Shown in pieces: positions 14,277 to 22,300 of a stretch of DNA of 52,346 nucleotides. The notes under the pieces were generated by a model that searched no databases, was not told the origin of the DNA, and was given only the letters and a program-made list of their open reading frames with translations. This stretch comes from a virus. Within the stretch, counting starts at the first letter, position 1. Each line of letters starts with the position of its first letter. A program made the translations under genes and the position numbers. The stretch is from positions 1-52,346 of the IMG/VR virus record IMGVR_UViG_3300008267_000113. The stretch is one strand, 5' to 3'.

Positions 14277-15267
14277 TGAAATAAACGTATTAGCACTTGA
14301 GGAAGCTTTTTATTCCAAAAAGTTTCACTTTAGTTATAGCAGCTTAAGTAAGTTATTATACTCACCTAAGCTTTTTTATTCACAATATGTGCTGAATCAA
14401 AGAGAGGAAAAGCTTGGCGCTCACTTAATTGAAGGTAAAGTAATACATTGCTTATTACTAGAGCCTGAAAAATTCAATGAGAAGTTCATGGTTTCTCCAT
14501 TATCTTTACCATCAGAAAATTCCAAGGCTGTTATAGACAAGGTTTTTCAGCACGCAAAGCAAAACATGCTTCTTGATTCAGAATTAAAATCTCTTGATAG
14601 TGTTATCATAGATATTTTAAAAGAAGCAAATCTTCATCAGTCATTAAAAACTGATGAACAACGTGTAGACAAAATAGTAACTGACCAAACCATTAGTTAC
14701 TATAGCTTCCTCAAAGAAAAGGAAGGAAAAGACGTTATTGATACTGAGACCTATACTAAGTGTAAGGAATCTGTAGAGGTTCTAAAGCAAAACCCGGATG
14801 TGGAAATTAGTCTTGGTCTTGGTCTCAATAGCGCAGCAGTAGATATATACAGAGAACACCCACTTACTATTGACAAATTAATCTTTGAAGACTTTGGTCT
14901 AAAAGGTATAGTTGATGGTGTTATTGTAAACCATGAAGATAAAACAATCACAATCAGTGACTTAAAAACTTCTGGTAAAACAATTGCGGATTTTCCTGAA
15001 AGTGTAGAATATTACAACTACTGGCTACAAGCTGCTATATACAAAATGCTAGTAGTAGATGCATTTTATATTGATGGCTACAAAATTATATTTAATTTTA
15101 TAGTCATTGACATATATAAGCAGTCTTATGTGTTTACTGTTTCAGATGCAACAATGGATCTATGGACAGAAAAAGCAAAATCAACCCTTGTCCAGGCAAA
15201 TCACCACTATAGTAAAAGAGACTATACTTTGCCATACAAATTTGCAACTGGCAAGGTAACACTTTAA
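14266..15267 (+). CDS. PD-(D/E)XK exonuclease (YqaJ/Cas4-like)
   Basis: A 333-residue nuclease counted from the ATG at 14266; an in-frame TTG further upstream lies deep in the preceding gene and is rejected. Early motifs FSYSSLSKLLYSPKLFY and GKVIHCLLLEP (the GxxxH helix) precede the catalytic core GIVDG (D217) and ISDLKTS (D232, K234), followed by YWLQAAIY. This is the layout of phage recombination exonucleases of the PDDEXK_1/YqaJ type. It would resect DNA ends for the Sak4-like annealing ATPase. It overlaps the 403-residue unknown by 11 bases, suggesting joint expression. Confidence 0.85.
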   Translation: MNFDEINVLALEEAFYSKKFHFSYSSLSKLLYSPKLFYSQYVLNQREEKLGAHLIEGKVIHCLLLEPEKFNEKFMVSPLSLPSENSKAVIDKVFQHAKQNMLLDSELKSLDSVIIDILKEANLHQSLKTDEQRVDKIVTDQTISYYSFLKEKEGKDVIDTETYTKCKESVEVLKQNPDVEISLGLGLNSAAVDIYREHPLTIDKLIFEDFGLKGIVDGVIVNHEDKTITISDLKTSGKTIADFPESVEYYNYWLQAAIYKMLVVDAFYIDGYKIIFNFIVIDIYKQSYVFTVSDATMDLWTEKAKSTLVQANHHYSKRDYTLPYKFATGKVTL

Positions 15268-15281
15268 AAAGTAGACCTTGT

Positions 15282-15848
15282 ATGATTAAAAAATTGTATA
15301 ATGACTATTTTCAAAAATCTAAGGTATTTCTATATCCTTTTTTACTAGTACCTAAGGGTAGCAGTGTTAGTCCTATTAACACCTATACTTCATTAGAAGG
15401 TTATTGTATCCACTCGGATACAAAACTTGTGTGTCAGTATCATATTAGGGATGATAATGCCTATAAAGTTTTTGAAAAGAGGCACTTACTAGGAAATCAA
15501 TTTTTTCATGAATTTTTTGAAGCACCTGATAATATCGGATTATATATATTTGATTTACAGGACTTTAGAAGTGATTGGGATAAAGTGATTGATGGTAAAT
15601 ACTCTCAATTGAGTAAAGAAGCAAAAAGCATAATTCTAACTTATTATCTCAATAGTAAAACTAATTATGCTTATGTTGACAGTTATTTAAACCCACAAGA
15701 TTATTTTGAATCTTATGCAAAACTTCTAGGGTGTAACTCTAAATTATTAAAATCAGTTGGTGAACTATGTGATAAACCAGACTTTACTAAAGAAACAATA
15801 ACAGTTTCTATTAAGGATCTAGGTTTTGTAGTAGATTTGCCACAATAA
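15282..15848 (+). CDS. Hypothetical protein (188 aa)
   Basis: A 188-residue protein rich in aromatic and charged residues, with segments VFLYPFLLVPKGS, YCIHSDTKLVCQYH, NIGLYIFDLQDF and a C-terminal VSIKDLGFVVDLP. No enzyme motif is visible. It follows the exonuclease gene by 14 bases and precedes another unknown by 10 bases, all in one unit. Similar unknowns sit between nuclease and polymerase genes in other crAss-like phages as I recall them. An accessory recombination or anti-defence role is possible but unsupported. Confidence 0.6.
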   Translation: MIKKLYNDYFQKSKVFLYPFLLVPKGSSVSPINTYTSLEGYCIHSDTKLVCQYHIRDDNAYKVFEKRHLLGNQFFHEFFEAPDNIGLYIFDLQDFRSDWDKVIDGKYSQLSKEAKSIILTYYLNSKTNYAYVDSYLNPQDYFESYAKLLGCNSKLLKSVGELCDKPDFTKETITVSIKDLGFVVDLPQ

Positions 15849-15858
15849 AATCAACAGT

Positions 15859-16254
15859 ATGAGTAATATGCTTTTAATTAAATCGGATTGGAACAATCAG
15901 GAAACATTCAAAATGATTCCTATTGATTTGTCTTGTCCTTTTGTAGAATGTATCTATGACCGTGATTCCAAAGTACTTGCAATTATAGGTAAAACTACAA
16001 AGCAAAGCTTTCACATGGTCCGCAAAATAGATGACAATGGTGATATAGTAACTAGAAAAATACGCACAGAAGGTTCTAGTCCTTATAAAGAGGAAAGAAA
16101 ACTTCTTGAAACTTTTCAAGAATACTATATTACAAATGTGGATGATATCAGACAAATTGTTAAAATGTTTGGTAGTAATAACGCTACATTTGACTTTGAA
16201 AAGTATTTAGTAGGTATGGATGCTACGAGTACTCCTAGCACTCCAGCTTCTTAA
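15859..16254 (+). CDS. Hypothetical protein (131 aa)
   Basis: A 131-residue protein that begins with beta strands (MLLIKSDWNN, VLAIIGKTT) and includes SFHMVRKIDDNGD, then an acidic helical part (NVDDIRQIVKMFGS) and a Ser/Thr/Pro tail (TSTPSTPAS). No nucleic-acid or catalytic motif is apparent. It is the last gene of the unit before a terminator and follows another unknown by ten bases. The flexible tail is typical of proteins that bind partners through a short peptide. Function unknown. Confidence 0.6.
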   Translation: MSNMLLIKSDWNNQETFKMIPIDLSCPFVECIYDRDSKVLAIIGKTTKQSFHMVRKIDDNGDIVTRKIRTEGSSPYKEERKLLETFQEYYITNVDDIRQIVKMFGSNNATFDFEKYLVGMDATSTPSTPAS

Positions 16255-16283
16255 TAACGGTTAGTTAAGTTTTACGGTACAGC

Positions 16284-16317
16284 AAAAAAGGGAGAGATAA
16301 CGTTCTCTCCCCTTTTT
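16284..16317 (+). terminator. Intrinsic terminator before the DNA polymerase gene
   Basis: GGGAGAGA (16290-16297) pairs with TCTCTCCC (16304-16311) around a six-base loop, flanked by A and T runs. It ends the exonuclease unit; the polymerase gene starts 36 bases after the T run. Confidence 0.85.
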
Positions 16318-16352
16318 ATTTTTATAAGAGTAATCAGCTACTTAAAATATTG

Positions 16353-18356
16353 ATGCATATGAAAAAATCACACTGGGTGATGGACTATGAGACTTTAATC
16401 AACTGCTTTGTAGCATGCTTTGAGCACTATAAGACAGAAGAAATAAAAGTCTTTGTAATACATAAACTCCGCAATGACACTGTAGAACTAATAAAGTTCT
16501 TAAATGAAAACAAAGAAAACAATGAATGGCATATCAGCTTCAACGGTTTGGCTTTTGACTCTCAGATAACTGAGTATATACTAAAAGTACAGGACGGTTT
16601 AGTTGATGGTGACCCGGAATTTGTTGCAAATGAGCTGTATAACATAGCTCAACAAACAATTGAAAGGAGTCAAGCTGGGGAATTTGCTTTGTTTTCTCCA
16701 AGAGATTTATCTATTGAGCAAATAGATGTCTTTAAATTGAATCACTGGGATAATCCTGCAAAAAGATCTAGTCTTAAGTGGATTGAGTTTAGTATGGACT
16801 GGTATAACATCCAAGAGATGCCTATACACCATAGTACATTTATAACCACAATGGAACAGATTAATGAGATTATCTCCTATTGTATTAATGACGTAAAGGC
16901 TACCAAGAACATTATGCATCTGAGTAAAAGTCAGATTAATCTTCGGCAGAGTCTTACTAAGCAATATAATATTAATCTATACAGTGCTTCTGAGCCAAGA
17001 ATAGCTAAGGAGTTATTTCTACACTTTCTTAGTGAAAAACTAAAAGTAAAGAAGTATGACCTTAAGCAACTAAGAACAAGAAGAAGTGAGATTAGAGTCA
17101 ATGAGATTATCCTGCCTTATGTAAAGTTTGAGACAAAGCCGTTTCAAAAGATTCATGAAGCATTTAAAAATCTAGTAATAGATCCTACTAATACAAAGGG
17201 AGGATTTAGCTACTCTGTTAACTTCAAAGGTGTAAGAACAGATTTTGGTTTAGGTGGTGTACACGGTGCTAGAGATGCCGGAGTATATGAATCTAATGAA
17301 GAGATGCTTATTATTACCTCTGATGTAACAAGTTTCTATCCTAATCTGGCTATTAGAAACAAGTGGTCACCGGCTCATATTCCTAAAGAAGCTTTTTGTG
17401 AACAGTATGAATGGTTCTTTGATGAAAGAAAAGTAATCCCTAAAAAAGATCCAAGAAACTATGTTTATAAGATCATTCTCAATAGTACCTATGGTTTGAG
17501 CAATGATGAAAATAGTTTTCTGTATGATCCAGAGTTTACTATGCGTATTACTATTAATGGCCAGCTAAGCTTGGCTATGCTTTATGAAATGATATGTATG
17601 GAGATTCCAGGATCAATTCCTTTAATGCAAAACACAGACGGTCTTGAAACAATGATTCCTGCAAAGTACAAAGACAAATACTTTGAGATTTGTAAGAGGT
17701 GGGAGGATATGACAAAACTTCAATTAGAGCATGATGAATACTCTAAGATAGTTATAGCTGATGTTAATAACTATATTGCTGTAAATAAAGCAAAGAAGGT
17801 CTCTTATGAGCAATGGTCAGACATTAAAAAAGATAATCCTGACTATGTATTCTATGAAGAAAATGGTGAATACTTTTATAAGGCTACTAAGTGCAAAGGT
17901 AGATTTGAGTTCTCAAATTTAGCACTGCACAAAAACAAGTCTTATGCTATTGTACCAAAAGCTATCTATAACTATTTTGTTTATAATACTATCCCTGAAA
18001 AGTATTTGAGCATGAATCGTAATATATATGATTACTGTTCAGGTCTTAAGGCTAAAGGAGATTGGTACTTCTCATCATCCTGCTTTGCTGATGGAAATGT
18101 CATAAATAAGCCATTGCATAAAATTGTTAGGGCTTATATTTCAGATGAAGGCTGTAAGATATATAAACACAATAAAGTAGATCATAGAACCTTTCAAGTA
18201 GAAGCCGGTGCTGTTAAACAAACTGTTTATAACATAGCTGAACAAAAGAAATGGCCAGAATACAATGTTAATGAAGCTTACTATATCAATAAGATCTACA
18301 AAGAAATTATTAAGATAGAAGGAGACAAAAAGAATGTACAACTTTCAATGTTTTAA
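16353..18356 (+). CDS. Family B DNA polymerase with 3'-5' exonuclease domain
   Basis: A 667-residue replicative polymerase. The N-terminal exonuclease carries MDYE (D11, E13) for Exo I, HISFNGLAFD for Exo II and YCINDVKA for Exo III. Polymerase motif A is SDVTSFYPN (D324), motif B is KIILNSTYG (K373-G381), and motif C is QNTDGLE (N427, D429) in place of the usual DTDS. The second motif C aspartate is kept. The ATG at 16353 is used; another at 16359 is equally possible. It is shorter than phage T4 polymerase but within the range of small family B enzymes. It starts a new unit with two nucleotide-pool genes behind it, consistent with phage replication. Confidence 0.88.
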   Translation: MHMKKSHWVMDYETLINCFVACFEHYKTEEIKVFVIHKLRNDTVELIKFLNENKENNEWHISFNGLAFDSQITEYILKVQDGLVDGDPEFVANELYNIAQQTIERSQAGEFALFSPRDLSIEQIDVFKLNHWDNPAKRSSLKWIEFSMDWYNIQEMPIHHSTFITTMEQINEIISYCINDVKATKNIMHLSKSQINLRQSLTKQYNINLYSASEPRIAKELFLHFLSEKLKVKKYDLKQLRTRRSEIRVNEIILPYVKFETKPFQKIHEAFKNLVIDPTNTKGGFSYSVNFKGVRTDFGLGGVHGARDAGVYESNEEMLIITSDVTSFYPNLAIRNKWSPAHIPKEAFCEQYEWFFDERKVIPKKDPRNYVYKIILNSTYGLSNDENSFLYDPEFTMRITINGQLSLAMLYEMICMEIPGSIPLMQNTDGLETMIPAKYKDKYFEICKRWEDMTKLQLEHDEYSKIVIADVNNYIAVNKAKKVSYEQWSDIKKDNPDYVFYEENGEYFYKATKCKGRFEFSNLALHKNKSYAIVPKAIYNYFVYNTIPEKYLSMNRNIYDYCSGLKAKGDWYFSSSCFADGNVINKPLHKIVRAYISDEGCKIYKHNKVDHRTFQVEAGAVKQTVYNIAEQKKWPEYNVNEAYYINKIYKEIIKIEGDKKNVQLSMF

Positions 18357-18359
18357 AAC

Positions 18360-18758
18360 ATGACAAGCAAAGAATTTACAACTACTGTAGTAGAGCCTAG
18401 GTTAGAACTTATTAGAAAAGTTCTGTCAGCAAAGGGTACAGAGTATGGAGCTGATAAGTCAGCTTTCCATACTTTTGAACAAGCTTCTAAATTAAGTTTC
18501 CATAAAACTCCTCAGGGAGTTGCTTGGGAATTTATGTGTAAGCATTTGCAATCTATTAAGGACATGATAGATGACCGCCAACAATTTGGTACAGTTCCTT
18601 CTAAAGCTCTTGTAGAAGAGAAGATAGGCGATACTATTAACTATCTCATTCTTTTAGAGGGTATGTTCCAAGAGGACATTAATTATAAAGAAATACCAAC
18701 AGGTACAAATACAACAACTACCTATGACAAAATCATCTTTACAGACCAGAATGAATAA
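18360..18758 (+). CDS. DUF1599-type nucleotide-associated protein (NTP-pyrophosphatase-like)
   Basis: A 132-residue all-alpha protein with KGTEYG (K25-Y29), SAFHTF, a conserved W56, HLQSIKDM and EEKIGDTINYLILLE (E86, E87, D91). This matches the DUF1599 / nucleotide-modification-associated domain 1 pattern, related to all-alpha NTP pyrophosphatases. The acidic residues would bind Mg and a nucleotide. It starts three bases after the polymerase stop and overlaps a MazG-like gene by eight bases, so all three are probably co-expressed. It may cleanse or modify the nucleotide pool. The enzymatic role is inferred from the fold. Confidence 0.6.
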   Translation: MTSKEFTTTVVEPRLELIRKVLSAKGTEYGADKSAFHTFEQASKLSFHKTPQGVAWEFMCKHLQSIKDMIDDRQQFGTVPSKALVEEKIGDTINYLILLEGMFQEDINYKEIPTGTNTTTTYDKIIFTDQNE

Positions 18759-19158
18759 ACAATTAAGACAAGTAAAAGAGTTTCATGAAGCTTTTGATGC
18801 TCCCATTTCAGAAGAGTTAACTCTTATTCCAGAAGAAAGATATCACTTAAGAAGTGATCTTTTAGCAGAAGAGAATCAAGAATACCTAAAGGCATGTCTT
18901 GATAAAGATGTTGTCGGTGTTGCTGATGCCTTAGGAGACATGCTTTATATTCTGTGTGGTACAATGGTAGAACATGGCTTTCAAGCGTACATGGAATCTG
19001 TGTTTACTGAAATCCACAGAAGCAACATGAGCAAACTAGGAGCTGATGGCAAACCTATTTACAGAGAAGATGGCAAAATTCTCAAAGGTCCTTCTTACTT
19101 TAAACCTAGACTTACAAAAGTCATCAATAAAGTAGAAAGAAATATATCAGATAAGTAG
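18751..19158 (+). CDS. MazG/PRA-PH-like NTP pyrophosphohydrolase
   Basis: A 135-residue protein counted from the ATG at 18751, which overlaps the previous gene by eight bases. An upstream ATG at 18724 would overlap by 35 bases and is less likely. The metal site is LLAEENQEYLKA (E40, E41, E44) with VADALGDMLYIL (D59, D63), the arrangement of all-alpha NTP pyrophosphatases. HRSNMSKLGADGKPIYREDG is typical of the phosphoribosyl-ATP pyrophosphohydrolase-like phage branch. It probably hydrolyses (d)NTPs or alarmone-like nucleotides to keep the pool favourable for phage replication. It ends the plus-strand block before a two-way terminator. Confidence 0.75.
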   Translation: MNKQLRQVKEFHEAFDAPISEELTLIPEERYHLRSDLLAEENQEYLKACLDKDVVGVADALGDMLYILCGTMVEHGFQAYMESVFTEIHRSNMSKLGADGKPIYREDGKILKGPSYFKPRLTKVINKVERNISDK

Positions 19159-19203
19159 TCTGTATCCCACACTCAAGACTCTTTGATAAACTAAAGGGAA
19201 GAG

Positions 19204-19231
19204 AAAACCCCGGTGTAATGCCGGGGTTTTT
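19204..19231. terminator. Two-way intrinsic terminator between convergent blocks
   Basis: AAAACCCCGG (19204-19213) and CCGGGGTTTT (19221-19230) form a perfect ten-base-pair stem with a seven-base loop. A-rich sequence lies on the left and T-rich on the right, so it can stop transcription from both sides. It sits between the MazG-like gene (plus) and the 46-aa gene (minus) and marks the block boundary. Confidence 0.92.
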
Positions 19232-19235
19232 CTTT

Positions 19236-19376
19236 TTATCCTTGTCCTCTATTTAGCTTTTTGTAAAACTTACTAGATTTCAATTTGCTAAATTTGGTTT
19301 TAGCGTGAACTCCAGGACGGCTTTTCTTAAAGTTGTCAGGAGCATAATTGTTTTTTGAAGTTTGGACTTTAGCCAT
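19236..19376 (-). CDS. 46-aa basic protein closing the virion operon
   Basis: A minus-strand ATG at 19376 opens a 46-residue protein with MAKVQTSKNNYAP, then RPGVHAKTKFSKLKSSKFYK and the end NRGQG. It is very basic, with many Lys, Ser and Tyr residues, and no hydrophobic segment. Its start codon shares one base with the TAA of the 2352-aa gene (TAATG), implying coupled translation and confirming the start. A near-identical build (GVHAKTK ... SKNY ... RGQG) is one I recall from small proteins of Bacteroidota phages. It may bind DNA or be a virion component. Its small size makes it easy to miss. Confidence 0.75.
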   Translation of the reverse strand: MAKVQTSKNNYAPDNFKKSRPGVHAKTKFSKLKSSKFYKKLNRGQG

Positions 19377-22300
19377 TATTTATCACGTTTTTGAAGGTTA
19401 CGCACTAATATTATAGGTTCAACAGTTGTACCGGATATACTCATTACTTTCATTAATTGGTTTACAATTTTAGAAGACTCTTCTTGTTGCCAATTATAAG
19501 GACCAACATCTCTTTTATAGCGTCCTGAAGGATCATCAGTAGCATAGTCTATCAAATAAGTAAATATGTTTTGATAGTAATCCATTGTACTCTTAACACT
19601 GATACTTTCCATTTTGATAAGACCTAGATAATCATCTAGACCCATACCTGGCCAAGGAATCCAAGCTTCATTCTCTGCTCTTGTTTGCATAGCAAGGTTA
19701 AGCAAGTGATTTGAAATCCAACCATCCATATGAAATGGGTCCTCAGAATCAGATGTGAAAGGTGTTGGAAGAGGTCCACTTTTCTTTCTCAATTTTTCAA
19801 ACCTGTCTTCATCATCCGGATCAAAGCCAAAGAATAGTTTTACAAGTATTTCCTGTAATACAACAAGCATTATTGTATCCATGCTGACTTTCTTTAGTGA
19901 TACAATTTGGTCAGGTGTCATATAAGCTAGAGATTTACCTCTTGTTTTAAACATCATAGCCATTGTCTGCAAAAAGTCAATATAGAAACCTTTGCTCACA
20001 TCATTTAGATTAGCATCATATCTTGGTAAAAATTTACCATTTCTATATCTGTATTGCCATCTATCCATAAACATCCTTGTAAAGTATGTTTTCATATTAG
20101 CAATTACTCTGAATAGTAGGTATCTACCTGCTTCTGGACTTTCAAACTGAGAATAAGCACCGGCTATATTATTAATCAAGCCATGCACTGTCTTTATAAA
20201 GTTTTTATACTTTGCTCCTGTAGGAGCCCATTCTGCATCAACACCTTCTTTTAATTGTACTTTACCATCAACAACTTCCCAAGCATCACTGTATTTTATT
20301 TTATTTACAGTTCCATCAGGCATTGTTTGTTCAACCAATGTTTTGGTAAGCATTGCTCCAAAAATACTTAAGGAATCATTTAGTTCAGTCCATTGTCTTA
20401 CATTGGTTGAAAAACCAAGAGTAGCAGTGTCCTTAAATAAAGATCTAGTGGTTCCTACACCTTGAGTGATTTTTTTCATCAATCTACCTTGTAGTGGATC
20501 CATCATCTCAACTAACTGAACATTCAAAGATCTAGAAGTAGTTTTATAAAGCTGCATACTTATCTCAAATGATGTAGCATTTGCCCACATACTTCCTTTC
20601 AAATAATCACCTACTGTAAAATACTTACCTCCAGCGGCCTGAATCATAGCTTGGTGTTTAAAACCAAATGTATTTTTAAGGGTAGATGGTAAGTTAAAGG
20701 CAAAGAATGATGTAGAGGATAATCCAAAAATACCATTAACAAACTTATTAAGACCTCCCATGTTCTTTGTAAAACCTGTTTGGGTTTTTCCTTCAAACTC
20801 TCTTTCAATAAAAGCATTAATAGCCTTAGCTCTTATGCTCATTTGCTGAGAATTTTTAGGATACAGATATCCGGTTGACAAGTTAACAACTGCTGTAAAA
20901 CCTTTTAGTTTTCTCTTAAGTGCTTCCTCATTTCTACCAGGATCTTGTAATATACTTCTTAATGCCTGAGCTGTAGGAAGCATATCTATAAGAGTTTTTT
21001 GTTTAATACCAGATTGCATATATCTAGTCATACCTCTCAAGACATCCATAGATACTTGTTCACTAGGCAAATCATACTTACCAGTAATAGGAACCTTAGC
21101 ATAAGCATCATTTAGTAAGTCTGTAGTATTAGATGCATTCATATAGGTAGGGTTCAATCCCTCTTCCAGGTCATCCGCTGCAGTAGAGAAGAATCTTTTT
21201 ACCTTACCAGCCCAAACACTTAAAGGATTTTGTCTAGTAGTAGTAAAGATCTCATAGTCTTCTTGGCCATATCTAGGTGCCTCTAAGTCTAGGCGGCTAT
21301 CATATGGAAGTTTTGTTTGGAAGTTTAGATGCTCTTGGATAAGTTTATTTAAAAGCTTAAACTTAGCAGGATCATTTTTCTCTAAGTTAAAGTAATCTTC
21401 ATTGATGTAAGTCCTATCTGTATTATTAATCTTAGGTAAGAAATTACCTAGCATATCAACAGTAGCGTTTTCAATAGAGAGTCCTTCATTAAAACAGTCT
21501 AGAATGGTTTTTCTTTCTGTCTTAAGTTTAACTTCATTACCAGCATCATCAACATAGAAGTCTTTTACAGTTCTGTAAGTATACTCAGCTGTAGGTACTC
21601 CATCAATTCTTTTGATTTCATTACCTTCATTATCAAAAATAATTGTCTGCTCATAGTAATCACTACTTGCAGGCCTGCTATATGTCCATATAGACAAAGG
21701 TGAATAAGTATTAAGCCCAGCCTGATTTGTATAGGTGCTGTGGTTTTTTAATATCCAGTCAGCAAAGTCAGGATTCATTTTGAATAAGACAGCCATATTA
21801 ATCATATCAGGCTCTCTTAGAAGAAGATCATTAACATCTGACTCACTAAACTCACTAATATTCAAATTCTTTTGAATGTAATCTAGCATCTTAGGGGTAC
21901 TTTGAATAAAGCTATTCAAGGTATCTAGATAGTTTTGACTTACACTCTTCTTAGTAATAAGATCTAGCTCATAGTACAGCTGAGATATTTCTAGTGATTT
22001 ATCAATATCCTCTTGACTTAGTTTAGATTGAGCAAGTCTCTCTATTATAACTTCATACTGTAGAGTTAAGTCAGCAGAAGGTGCTGCTCCAGCGCCTATT
22101 TTATAGGCATCAAGAGTTTCATTGTATAGTTTATAAACACCATACTCAGCTTTAGTCATTCCTTTTGGAGCTGTAGAAGAACTCTTTCTTAATTCTTTAA
22201 GTTCTTCTTCAATCTCTTTAATTCTTTTTACAACTGCTGGAGGTATATCTGAACCAATAGGAATATAGTTCTGATCCTTATAAGGAGCAATGTAAGAGTT

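Noticed and set aside
15832-15839. TAGATTTG as a promoter for the gene at 15859
   Set aside because: No -33 element at the right distance, and it lies inside the upstream coding region of a tight operon.
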